Below are positions 11,926 through 21,901 of a stretch of DNA of 64,000 nucleotides, piece after piece. Source of the stretch: Limnephilus marmoratus (lineage: Eukaryota; Arthropoda; Insecta; Trichoptera; Limnephilidae). A model generated the notes under the pieces. The model ran no database searches. It was not told the DNA's origin and worked only from the letters and a program-made list of their open reading frames with translations. Position numbers and translations under genes: made by a program. Position 1 is the stretch's first letter; each line of letters begins with the position of its first letter. The DNA lies in NCBI GenBank assembly GCA_917880885.1, contig OU862910.1, positions 11,978,710-12,042,709 on the forward strand, written 5' to 3'.

Positions 11926-12188
11926 GGAAATTAGTTAAAAAAATGGAATTTTTATTTTATTTGTGTACATGTATATGGTACATGTATGGTATGGTACATG
12001 TACACGGTATGATACATGTACATGTATTGTGTATAAGGAAATTAGTTAAAAAATGGAATTTTTATTTTATTTGTGTACATGTATATGGTACATGTATGGT
12101 ATGGTACATGTACACGGTATGATACATGTACATGTATTGTGTATAAGGAAATTAGTTAAAAAATGGAATTTTTATTTTATTTGTGTAC
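11926..12188 (+). repeat. 110-bp tandem repeat, ~2.4 copies
   Basis: Units start ggaaattagttaaaa at 11926, 12037 and 12147 (periods 111 and 110; the first has one extra A). Each unit is rich in tacatgta/gtacatgtac palindromes. The open frames across it are repeat artefacts. Confidence 0.9.
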
Positions 12189-13416
12189 TTGTAGGTACAT
12201 ATCTATGTATGTATGTAGTTACATTTCCTCCCATGTCATTTAATTTATGATTACTCTCATACTAAACCAAGTTCTAGGATACCTACTTACTTATATAAAG
12301 AAACCTACTCAAATGCATTAAATTTGTCTGACGTTATTAATTTTTTGTAAAATGAAAGTAAGTAATAAAAATAATAATAACCTCTGCATCATTCTCAATG
12401 ACCAATGACTGATAGTATTTCCCTTAACCTCATCTAACCATCTCCAGAAACAGAAGCGAATGTATTGGGATGTGGATATAGAATGTTACACTTATTGTAA
12501 ACAAGTAAAGTTATGTCGGTTCAGATTCCACTGAAAAATAGGAATATATTTATTAATACTGATAAAAATATTAAAAAAAATGTTAAAAATAAGAACATAA
12601 AGTGCAAGCGTAGTGATAAATGTGTTGTTCCTATCATCAGGGTTGATGTGTAAAACGGCACAATAACCCCAAAAAAATCTCTTTAATACTTTTTGCCGTG
12701 AAAATCTAAAATCATACTTGAATAATAGGTATTTTAGCAAACCTAACTCCTATACGTAACTTGTGAAAAAAGCAAATGAAATGCTAATTGTTAAAATCTA
12801 TTTTATATAATAAAAAAAACAAGCACTATTGTCAAAATCCAGAGAGGAAATTGGGGAAGATTAAATGAATGAGATAGGTCGATGCTATATAGAAAACATG
12901 TATACCTTTTAAGATGTAATCGTGATGTTCGACGGGGTCAATTACTTATTAGATTCCGGGTGGATAAATATGTTCTGAAAACGGAAACATGTACAACACC
13001 GATTAAAATACAACTATAACATACCTACTTTAGGCACACTGAAATATCAACCAAAGGAAGTTTCCCACCTGTAATTTTGTTCCAATTACGGGTCCTGTTC
13101 TTCCATTTTTCATTCGCAAAATCCATATTCACACTTATTGCCATCTTATTGCGTCGGAAATGTGAATACATTGTAAATGTCAAACGAAAATATAGCAGAA
13201 AAATGCAACAAAAATCCAAGATTCCTATTGGTGGAGGTAGTAGCTGGGGACCATAAACAAATCGAAGGGGACTTATGATATCACCAAAGATTCGGTTCAC
13301 TTTTTGGATCGGAGTTATACCCGCCTGGATATAACACTACCTTTGCTGTACCGATTCGTATAATTATAAGACGAGCATGATAAAACCATTTTTTCAATAT
13401 TAATATAATAGTATAG
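12189..13416. other. AT-rich spacer with a dispersed-repeat fragment
   Basis: About 12625-12710 (ccctgatgatagg on the reverse strand, aatactttttgccgtgaaaa on the plus) resembles the block at 6970-7065 inside the hAT element. The remainder shows no recognisable gene. Confidence 0.35.
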
Positions 13417-13856
13417 GATCCCTAGAACAACGACCTTCACCGAGATGTTTATTTGATGAAACGTATTTTATATTTAATTTAATATGTCAATAAATATATT
13501 GCATACGGGTTGCCTGACAAAGTTTAGTCCAGGGTATGATTAATTAATAATTAAAAAAAAAACTTCAAACATTTCACCGGTTTGAGTGAATGTGTGCGAC
13601 TGAGAGGTCCCAATCAGCCATCCCATGCGACAGAAGAGGACACAGCATAGCAGAAGTCCGTCCATTTAAAAAAAGAGAGTGCGCATGCTATTTGTTCTTG
13701 AAAATGAAAAGGATAGCGATAGACTCGTATATGCTGTGCATCATTTTGGAGTAGTTTATTATTAAAATAGAGGAATAATTATTAAATTATTTTTTTTAAT
13801 CAATTAATTATTTATGTGTGTTTTATTTTGATACCATCGTGTTCGTAATGAAATAA

Positions 13857-14148
13857 TCTTTATTATTAATTTTTTTTAAACTTTATGAGTAAAATCTCAA
13901 ATTATTATATTTAATTAAATGAAGACAATATTAGCGAATCTCAATCGAAATCTGGAGACAGAAAAATCAGAAAAGATATTGGCTCCGAGTCTGGGTTCTG
14001 GGTTCGAGTCCCAGCGGAGCCAATATCTTTTCTGATTTTTCTGTCTCCAGATTTCGATTGAGTTTCGCTAATATTGTCTTCATTTAATTAAATATTATAA
14101 TTTGAGATTTTACTCATAAAGTTTAAAAAAAAATTAATAATAAATATT
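13857..14148. repeat. long inner palindrome capped by a deleted tRNA
   Basis: The left arm 13857-13989 and right arm 14015-14148 are near-perfect reverse complements. The arms meet at a tRNA acceptor stem: GGCTCCG (13983-13989) pairs with CGGAGCC (14015-14021). Only a variable-region remnant and the T-arm (ctgggttcgagtcccag) lie between, so the D and anticodon arms are missing. The RNA form would be a ~130-bp duplex extending a tRNA acceptor stem. Confidence 0.8.
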
Positions 14149-14366
14149 CATCCTAGACTTGCAGAAAAAGTCAATAGATGTCGCGTATTACAAATAAAAT
14201 GGATAAAAATTTATCCAGACACTATCTAGATAGCATTTAGTTCGAGTTGAATCTTGTAATCATATATAAAGATAGCAGCCAATAATATGTGCGTTAAGTA
14301 AATGAAGATAATGTTGGTAGTTCTTAGTCGAAGTATGATACAGTTAAAAGTGACCGAATTAATATG

Positions 14367-14438
14367 GGTTCCGTAGATTAATCGGTAGAGCTGTTTCCAT
14401 GTAAGAAAAGGGTTCTGGGTTCGAGTCCCAGCGGAGCC
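14367..14438 (+). tRNA. tRNA-like sequence (probable SINE head or tRNA pseudogene)
   Basis: This 72-nt sequence has a full 7-bp acceptor stem (GGTTCCG with CGGAGCC, one G-U), TA at positions 8-9, and a D-loop-like AATCGGTAGAGC. A perfect 5-bp T stem and 7-nt loop (CTGGG TTCGAGT CCCAG) contains a consensus B box, GGTTCGAGTCC. The anticodon arm is poor (TTTC-CATGTAA-GAAA, position 33 not T), so a functional tRNA is unlikely. No discriminator/CCA is encoded beyond the following A. A degenerate inverted tail precedes it (about 14300-14365) and the SINE-like tail follows (14439-14509). Confidence 0.5.
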
Positions 14439-14509
14439 AATATCTTTTCTGATTTTTCTGTCTCCAGATTTCGATTGAGTTTCGCTAATATTGTCTTCAT
14501 TTAATTAAA
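14439..14509 (+). repeat. tail of the tRNA-headed unit, duplicated at 14022-14093
   Basis: The segment atatcttttctgatttttct ... gtcttcatttaattaa following the tRNA-like head is identical, as far as I can read, to 14022-14093. It is also present inverted at 13918-13982. The duplicated block including the T-arm is 13993-14093 and 14410-14509. Confidence 0.8.
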
Positions 14510-15191
14510 AAAGAAATAATCTTTAATTTCATTTAATTTTAATTCAATAATCAAACCGGTGAAATGTTTAAAAAACATTTTTTTTTTAAAATTATTAATT
14601 AATCCATACCCTGGACTAAAATTTGTTAGGCAACCCATATGCAATATATTTATTGACATATTAAATTAAATATTAAATACGTTTCATCAAATAAACATCT
14701 CGGTGAAGGTCGTTGTTCTAGGGATCTTAGACTATAACGTCGAACAGAATTAAACTTCAAACTAGACGGCTGCTGGTGTAGAAATGGCCTACTGGGCACT
14801 TGTTTTACAATATTCAAAGATGGCGGACGTCGATTTCTGGTGGACCGCTCAAAATTCGCCACGGCAAAGAAAGTCATCCATCCAGTTATTATATATATCT
14901 ATGAGTTCGGATCACCCGCCCGTAGTCCTCTTACATCCAGTGTACCACTATTCAATCTGGGATCGCTCTAAATGATTCCGGTAACTTACTAACGAAAAAC
15001 GCGATACCTAATTGCAGTGGTAAGTACTCGTATCTTGTTACCATATGTTTTAAAAACTTATTCAATCTTTGCAAATTCACTTTGTGGCGTTATTTTTAAT
15101 GAAATAAAAACAAATATTTATTTTTTTTCATAAGAAAAACTCTCTTTTATAACTTTTAGATGTTATTCCCATCAAAGTAATATATCATTGA

Positions 15192-15244
15192 AGAAGAAGA
15201 TAAGAATAATAATCTAAACGAAAAAATGAAAAAGAACAAGACAC
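15192..15244 (+). repeat. left copy of a 53-bp inverted repeat bounding the RTE LINE
   Basis: agaagaagataagaataata and onward, ending aacaagacac, is reverse-complemented at 17822-17874 with three mismatches. It sits immediately 3' of the LINE stop codon in LINE orientation. Confidence 0.85.
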
Positions 15245-15261
15245 GATCTTCTTCGATGGCG

Positions 15262-17775
15262 CTACAGCCCATATCGAGCTTTGGCCTCCTGCAACAGTCT
15301 CCTCCAACTCCTCCTGTCCTCAGCGGCTGACTTCCAATTTGGTACCTGGAGAAGTTGTGCTGCATCCCCTCTTACTTCGTCTTCCCACCTCAGTCTGGGT
15401 CTTCCCACTTTTCTCTTTCCATCTGGGTGTCCAGTCAAAATTCTTTTTGGGACGCGTGTATCCGGCATTCTTTGTACATGCCCAGCCCATCTCAGCCTGA
15501 GGAGTCTCATATGTGTTGAGATGCTAGGTGCCTTATATATATTATACAATTCTGTATTGTGCCGGATGCGCCACTGTTCACCCTCTTTCACGGGTCCACA
15601 TATTCTTCTCAGCACTTTTCTTTCAAAAGTATCCAGCATTTCAGCCATCTTTACCGTCAGTGTCAGCGCCTCACATCCATATGCCAATACAGTTCTAACA
15701 ATTGTCTTATATATGGTTATTTTGGTTTTTCTGTGGACACTACGTGACTTAAACACTGGCAGCAAAGAGAAGTATGTTTTGTTGGCTGCTGTGATTCTCC
15801 TTCTGATTTCTGCTGGATCCTCATTATTCTCTGTCAGACTGGAGCCCAGGTAGGCAAATTGGTCGACCACTTCGTATAAGTAGTTGTCTTTGAATTGTGC
15901 ACTACTTCTTCTTCTGTGTGAAGGGTTCCTGCTCTGTATCATAATTTTCGTTTTGTTCACATTAACCGGCAGTCCTACTTCCCGTGCCGCTGTTTCTAAA
16001 GGATCGAAGACCTCCTTAATGGCTGAAATTGATCTTCCAACAATGTTAATGTCATCCGCATATCCGACAACTTGACTGCTCTTGAAACAAATATTGGAGC
16101 CAGTGTCTATTAGCGTTTTTCTTATTACATGTTCGAGCACAATGTTGAAGAGAGTGGGAGCCAGACCGTCCCCCTGTTTTAGTCCCTGCGATACTGTGAA
16201 TTCTTCCGACAGTTCCCCATCTATTTTGACCTGACATCTTGAGTCTGACATTGTGGCTTTGATGAGCCTAACCAATTTAGGTGAAATCTGGAATTGAAGT
16301 AGTATGTCATATAGACACTCCCGATCTATGCTATCATATGCTTGCTTGAAATCTATGAATAGTTGGTGTATGTCTATATCAAACTCCCAGCACTTTGCCA
16401 AGATCTGCCTGACGGTGAACAGTTGGTCTGTTGTGGATCTACCGGTGCGGAAGCCTGCCTGATACTCTCCCAGTAGGTTTTCTGCGTACTTATCAATTCT
16501 TTGTTTCAGTATCATGGTGTAGATCTTATATGCTGTGCATAGAAGTGATATGCCTCTATGATTTTCGCATTTTAGCTTGTCACCTTTGTTATGAATTGGA
16601 CATATTATGCTTATTTGCCATTCCTCTGGGATTTTTTCCAGGGTCCATATTTTGGTTATTAACTTATGTAGCAGATTTCTCAGGTGCTCATTTCCATATT
16701 TGAACAACTCTGCCGGCAGGTTGTCTTTCCCAGGTGATTTGTTGTTTTTAAGTTTCTTTAGTGCAGCATTTATTTCTGGCATTGTTGGTGGTTTCGCTGA
16801 TTCTTCATTACTTGATTCAGTGGGGATGTTAGTAGGGTGGCTTCTCAGGTCGCTATTAGGGTTGAGAAGTTTATAGAAGTAATTTTTCCACACGGTTTTA
16901 ATTCGTTCCTTATCGGATATAATTGAACCATCAACGTCTTTGCATAGTGTTGTATTCGGTTTGAAACCCTTCTTGAAGAAGTTTACTCCCCTATATGTTT
17001 CTCTGCTATTATTATTAACAAAGTCCTGTTCCATTTTCAGCAGAATATCATTCAGGAATTTTCTTTTCTTTCCCCTTATCAGCTTATTTGCTTCTTTTCT
17101 CGCTTGTTCGTACGCCTGTCTTTTGTTTCTTGTTGGCCTTTCCAAGTACTTCTTTCTGAGTGTATTCTTTTCAACTATCTTTCTTTCACACTCTTCATCA
17201 AACCAAGGGTTCCTGGGCTGTCTGGGCATGTTTCCGACACTTGATTCCACTGCTCTTACAATTGCTTCTTTTATATCATTCCAGTCTTTTTCTAGTGATT
17301 CTTGGGAGTTCTGCTCAGAGATCTGACCTGGTAGGCTATTTGCAAGGGCGTTGTGATACTGCTCTATGCCTTCTGGTGTTTTTAGAGCCTCCGTATTGAT
17401 TTTTGGAATAGTTGGTGGTTTTCGTGTCCTATTGTTTGCGATTCGGCTCCTATAGGTGGCCACCACCATGTAGTGGTCTGAATCACAGTTGGCACCCCTA
17501 TACGACCTTACGTTTGTGATGCTCGTTGCCCCCCTTCTTTCTATCAGGACATGATCAATTTGGTTATGGTGTCTACCATCTGGCGATGTCCAGGTCCGTT
17601 TGTGTATGTCTTTTCTTGGAAATTGAGTCGAGGCCACAATTAGGTTTCTTGATTCTGCGAAATCAATCACTCGGGTTCCATTATTATTAGCGTCCTTGTG
17701 TAGACTGTTCATTCCTGTAATGTGTTGGAGCAGAGGATCCTGTCCTATCTTGGCATTAAAGTCCCCAATTACCAT
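15262..17775 (-). CDS. 5'-truncated RTE-clade LINE: endonuclease (partial)-reverse transcriptase
   Basis: An uninterrupted 837-codon frame from the first ATG; the phase is open about 25 codons further upstream (to ~17,850), where a stop and the inverted repeat lie. The N-terminal part of the apurinic-type endonuclease is missing. The rest is present: GDFNAK near residue 4, QIDHVLIERR (~75) and SDHYMVV (~98). RT blocks follow: FIDFKQAYDSIDRE, LKQGDGLAP (~530) and the catalytic YADD (~573). The C-terminal tail GRPRLRWEDEV...EAKARYGL is typical of RTE-type ORFs in insects. In its family the protein nicks DNA and reverse-transcribes LINE RNA at the target. Loss of the endonuclease start makes autonomous activity unlikely, yet the frame has no stops, so the insertion is fairly recent. 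Confidence 0.9.
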   Translation of the reverse strand: MVIGDFNAKIGQDPLLQHITGMNSLHKDANNNGTRVIDFAESRNLIVASTQFPRKDIHKRTWTSPDGRHHNQIDHVLIERRGATSITNVRSYRGANCDSDHYMVVATYRSRIANNRTRKPPTIPKINTEALKTPEGIEQYHNALANSLPGQISEQNSQESLEKDWNDIKEAIVRAVESSVGNMPRQPRNPWFDEECERKIVEKNTLRKKYLERPTRNKRQAYEQARKEANKLIRGKKRKFLNDILLKMEQDFVNNNSRETYRGVNFFKKGFKPNTTLCKDVDGSIISDKERIKTVWKNYFYKLLNPNSDLRSHPTNIPTESSNEESAKPPTMPEINAALKKLKNNKSPGKDNLPAELFKYGNEHLRNLLHKLITKIWTLEKIPEEWQISIICPIHNKGDKLKCENHRGISLLCTAYKIYTMILKQRIDKYAENLLGEYQAGFRTGRSTTDQLFTVRQILAKCWEFDIDIHQLFIDFKQAYDSIDRECLYDILLQFQISPKLVRLIKATMSDSRCQVKIDGELSEEFTVSQGLKQGDGLAPTLFNIVLEHVIRKTLIDTGSNICFKSSQVVGYADDINIVGRSISAIKEVFDPLETAAREVGLPVNVNKTKIMIQSRNPSHRRRSSAQFKDNYLYEVVDQFAYLGSSLTENNEDPAEIRRRITAANKTYFSLLPVFKSRSVHRKTKITIYKTIVRTVLAYGCEALTLTVKMAEMLDTFERKVLRRICGPVKEGEQWRIRHNTELYNIYKAPSISTHMRLLRLRWAGHVQRMPDTRVPKRILTGHPDGKRKVGRPRLRWEDEVRGDAAQLLQVPNWKSAAEDRRSWRRLLQEAKARYGL

Positions 17776-17821
17776 CTTAATGTCGTTAGATGGTAATGTG
17801 AATTGTCTTTTTATGTTTTCT

Positions 17822-17874
17822 GTGTCTTGTTCTCTTTCATATTTTCGTTTAGATTATTATTGTTATCTTCTTCT
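17822..17874 (-). repeat. right copy of the 53-bp inverted repeat
   Basis: Reverse complement of 15192-15244 (50 of 53 positions). It overlaps the first open codons of the truncated LINE frame. See the finding on its possible origin. Confidence 0.85.
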
Positions 17875-17879
17875 AAAAA

Positions 17880-18400
17880 CCGATCTTTAACAGTTTATTA
17901 GAGTTCTCACGATATCATTCTAAGCTCATGCCCGAATCTTAGTAGTCATTAAAAAAAAAAAAACTTGCGGTGATTTTCTCACGAAAATGGTATTATAGAA
18001 ATAATCAAAAAAATATTTTTATTTTTATAACTTAACGATGATTTTCAGGTAAACACTAACGCGCACTTATTAGGTACTTTCCAAAATACGCAGAGTTAAT
18101 TATGAATATAATTTTAATAAGTTGACGGTTTGTCGCTGAACCACAGTATAATAATGCCTTTGCGGGAAGAAACGGCTGTCAGACAGAAATATCATAAATT
18201 AAATTCTGGTTAATTCTGAAATAATTAAAATAAATGGAATTATACAAAGTTAAACGGCAAAACCATGAACAATGTTTAAGGGGAAATTGTAGTAATCAAC
18301 TGACATTTTCTTTCAAAAAGTTTCTCTTGTAAACAGATTTCTTGTGTCAAGTTTTCATTTAGAGTTCAAAAATTAAAAGATTTTTTTTAACATTATCTCC
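17880..18400. other. AT-rich spacer, nothing recognised
   Basis: No frame, RNA gene or repeat could be supported. Confidence 0.5.
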
Positions 18401-18409
18401 ACACACATT

Positions 18410-19190
18410 ATTTCCATTCCCTTTGGAAAAAAATCCTCAGGTCTTATGTCATCTTTGGGGATGTTGTGTAGAGGGTCTTTTTAGGGAAAGGCAGGTGAGG
18501 TAGTCCTGGGAAGTAAAAAGGTATAAGGGGAGGTTAGGAATCTGGGGATCAATGTCATAAATTTTGAGTTGTTTTCCCAATATAAAATGAGGGACAATTA
18601 TTAAAACCATAAACTAGAATATAAACTATTATAAACTCAAATGTATACGCTTGCCCTGAAGAAGGAACGGTCGTTCCGAAACCGGTCGGCTTTACTCAAA
18701 TATAGTATAAGTGGTTCAAACAAAGTTAAATTGTTTCATTTATTTAAAATAAATTTCGGTTGAAATAGGAAGTCCTGAGGAAAAAGATGATGTTTATAGG
18801 ATCTTTTTAGGTAGAAGAAGTTCTGGGAAGGAAAAAGAAATGAAGGGTGGGTAGAAATCTGGGCTTCAATGTGTTCAGGAGTGACGAACGTATGAATCCA
18901 TCCCTCCCACTACGGTGCAAAGCGATAGGCCGTGAGAGTCCGGCTGGAGAGGTCAAAAGGTCTCCCTCAACCAGTCTTTCCCGATCCGTCCCGCCACACA
19001 ATAGTTGGGCAAAAGAATCCCCCGCCAAGACATAGACAAACTTCACCCCGTGAACCCGGGCACCACTGCCAAGTCACCAAACGTAACGAATCACATGTCA
19101 GGGGTTGGTTATCCAATAATCATCCATAAAATGTCATTTGTTGGTTATCCAATAAATGGTTTCCTGGGCGGCGGTATCGGTATGAGTAGG
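18410..19190 (+). repeat. second long member of the 'aggccctgagg' dispersed family
   Basis: It shares with 5285-5990 the blocks cctcaggtcttatgtcatct, ttggggatgttgtgtagagg, tagggaaaggcag...gtcctggga, then tgaacccgggcacc, gtcaccaaacgtaacgaatc and ggttatccaataa. A second 5'-type block (agtcctgaggaaaaagatga, about 18768-18850) suggests two overlapping or tandem partial copies. Non-coding. Confidence 0.55.
18648..18697 (+). ncRNA. hammerhead-ribozyme-like motif
   Basis: The conserved core can be read directly. CTGAAGA (18656-18662) fits CUGANGA. It is followed by a 6-bp stem II (GGAACG/CGTTCC) and GAAA (18678-18681), then a minimal self-complementary stem III ACCGGT and C at 18687, giving a GUC cleavage triplet. 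Stem I can start with GCC/GGC and may extend through tatac/gtata after an internal loop. Very short stem III is known in hammerheads of Penelope-like elements and retrozymes. No RT frame is adjacent. Confidence 0.45.
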
Positions 19191-19677
19191 TCAATAGCTT
19201 CGTTCACACTTCGACACTTTACACAATGCGCAAGATCTGTTTGCAAGTAGCAAATAAATAATTAAGTAGTCAAAAGGGAAACTAAAGTGTATGAAATCAA
19301 TTGTGAATATAATAAAGTATTCGGCCCTTCCCATCAATGTTTATGTATCAACTTACTTGCTAGTTGGAAACGGCTCAAATTCGTCCCTTGGAGTATATGG
19401 GTGTAGCGTTCAGAATCGAAAGGCGCGATGCTTGAAAGGGCTGTGCTACGTGACCAGATTTGAATAACTAGATTCCCCCCCCAATCGTTCCTCATCCTTA
19501 TCGACTAATTCCACTCCTGTCAGTCACACCTCCTGCCGTTTGTTCTCTTAAAATAATTCGTAATCTGATCTTTCATAGATGGCGCTGGTTTAATTATTTT
19601 AGGCAAACACTTTTCGCAAATTATTCATTAAAATATTAAAATGTATTAATTGTTTGCGCTCGGTAGGCTTGTTAAAA

Positions 19678-21100
19678 AGTATCGATATATCGATGTATCG
19701 ATATTTTTAATTCAATATATCGATATTTTTAGCCGATATATTTTGATCCGATATCGAATATCCAATATCGAAAATTGTATCAAATACGATATTTTTATTT
19801 ATGTATGTAACTAAAGTCACTTGAATCCAAAACGGTATAGATAGAGTACAATATGGCGGTTGAAATTTTAACTATCAATAGCTTACAAATTTGTTGTCTT
19901 TGCATTAGTATTTGTGATCACTAATACTATCTCATATGTGTAGGTACACTCATAGAAATGTATGCCATTTTTCGCCATTTTTTTCTAAGCCACTCCCATG
20001 TGTTGGTTCCCAATTGTCTATAATTATTGACTATGCCTTGTTCCAAACACGAAGTACTTTTTGACAGATTAATACGCCAATAGAATGTTACTGAGACGCG
20101 TACAAACTTTGCGTCTCAGTTTACATATAAGTTAGAAGACAGCTTTTTAGTTTTTGATATTTTTGTAATTATTACCTAATAAAAATGAATACTGATAAAA
20201 AATACCTTCATTTTAATTCAGATTTTTGTACATTAAAATAATGCACATTGTGTATAAAAATTAATTTTAAAAACGTAAAATCTTTTGAAAATTTGACCGA
20301 TATATCGATACATCGATATTTTTTCCTCAATATATCGACGTCGATATTGATATTTTGGTAAATTTTTGAGATGGCTGGCAATGTTTAATACGCACTTTTT
20401 TTGAAAAAATCTTTTGATTCACCTTAATTACATTAAAAGACAACTATTTGCATTGGGGGAAGTGGAAAATATTTCATTCTATATTTCGATTACGTAAAAT
20501 TAAAATTAGCTCTCATTCTGTGAAACGAGACCTTCCATTTTCAAACATTATTTTCAAATGTCTTTTTGTTATGTTGGTATTCTTGTTACTGTACGAAAAT
20601 ATGCTAGAGCAAAGCGTAGCAGACTTAATGGGAATTCTAGGTTTGTGTAACATGGTTTGTGATACAAAAGAAAGTGCCCCTTTATAACGCCTACTCGCGT
20701 CAAGGCAAGAAAAACATCCCAGTTTTCAAGTAGTTTAGCGGCTACGCTAGGTTTGTGTAACATGGTTTGTGATTCAAAAGAAAGTGCCCCGTACCTTCAA
20801 AATCTTCTAGCCGTTCGTTATACATTCAATTGTATCAGGAATACCAACATACCAAAGTGACAGCGAATGAGCTAATAGCTAATGGCGTACGAAAGCTAAT
20901 TTTAATTTTACGTAATCGAAATTTAGAATGAAATCTTTTCCACTTCCCCCAATGCAAATAGTTGCCCTTTAATGTAATTAAGGTGAATCAAAAGGTTTTT
21001 TTTTAAAAAGGTGCATATTAACCGTTACCAGCGATGTCCAAAAATTAATGATATTTTAATAAATTCGATACATCGATATATCGATATTTTTTTCACTTTC
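19678..21100. mobile_element. TATCGATA-bounded foldback complex
   Basis: Blocks rich in tatcgatatatcgatgtatc occur at ~19678-19790, ~20298-20355 and ~21068-21095; the first and last are in inverted orientation. Between the last two is a large palindrome: 20378-~20510 is reverse-complemented at ~20895-21035 (gcattgggggaagtgg; gattacgtaaaattaaaatt). It encloses a 46-bp direct repeat, 20637-20683 and 20747-20793 (ggtttgtgtaacatggtttg). The 79-codon open frame over the left arm has no recognisable domain. It is probably nested non-autonomous DNA transposons; no target duplication identified. Confidence 0.55.
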
Positions 21101-21898
21101 GACATCCCTTGCGCCCGGACGTACGCAATATGATAATGAATAAATAGTTTTGTTCATAAAAAAACTCAAACCTTTCAAGAAAAGCTTACGAATGCAATAT
21201 TGGATTGATTCGCCAATACAATATTGTAAAATTGTAAGCCTAGGTATATTTTAAGCAGAACTTTTTTTTTTCAGAAGTATTTTTTTAAAAATGTTTGAAC
21301 TATCGCCATCTGTGAAAGAGTACATTTTGAAGTCGCGTAGTATCAAATTGTCGTTAGAATAGTCAATATTGGATGGATGTGGCAAAGATAATAAAATCGA
21401 AATTCTATTATCTTTGTAAGTTGGTTTTCGCTCGCAAAATCAAATCACAGGCGCAATGTTTAAATTAACAATCCCAAAGAAAAGTGTAAACAGGAAAATT
21501 AATTGGAAATCGCCGTTGAAACGCTGTTCTATCCGGGAATGGAATCAAGTTCAACACTGAAGCCGTAATTAAATAAATATTTTGAACACAAATTTTTCAG
21601 GAAACCGTAATAACCGTTTTAGAAATATTCCGATAACTGACTGATTTAATGTCCTACAAGCCCGACAAATTAGAAGGTAGATAAAATTATATATTTTTTT
21701 TTAAATAGTGCAAAAACTAGATTTGCTTATCGATTTATTTTTAAGAGACGCTTGACGTTTATGAAATAAGCCCATATAAAAAAAGTTGATAATTACCATA
21801 AATGTTCCTTGACTAATACGTCATATTAGAATACACACGAATAACTTGTGTGCCTAAAATTAACTAATCTATGTTTTACATTCACCTGCAACATATTC
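21101..21898. other. AT-rich spacer, nothing recognised
   Basis: No coding frame or repeat can be supported in this stretch. Confidence 0.45.
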
Positions 21899-21901
21899 TA
21901 A

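Larger units (their letters stand above)
13417..14726. mobile_element. large foldback element containing tRNA-capped palindromes
   Basis: The outer arms are 13417-13585 and 14551-14726. They are reverse complements over ~170 bp with about 90% identity: gatccctagaacaacgacc, then caataaatatattgcata, then aacatttcaccggtttga. The 1-kb interior has no transposase frame. It contains an inner palindrome (13857-14148), a full tRNA-like unit (14367-14438), and a 100-bp direct duplication (13993-14093 and 14410-14509). No clear target duplication was found, so the superfamily is unknown. It is best described as a non-autonomous snap-back transposon that holds SINE- or tRNA-derived sequence. Confidence 0.7.

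Noticed and set aside
11844..12250. Frames repeating WKLVKKMEFLFYLCTC
   Set aside because: Translation of the 110-bp tandem repeat.
14367..14438. Functional tRNA gene
   Set aside because: Acceptor and T-arm are good but the anticodon arm is defective (no T at position 33, short stem) and it sits inside a repeat unit.
15281..17399. Plus-strand frames opposite the RTE LINE (up to 190 codons)
   Set aside because: Antisense shadows of the RT frame on the minus strand.
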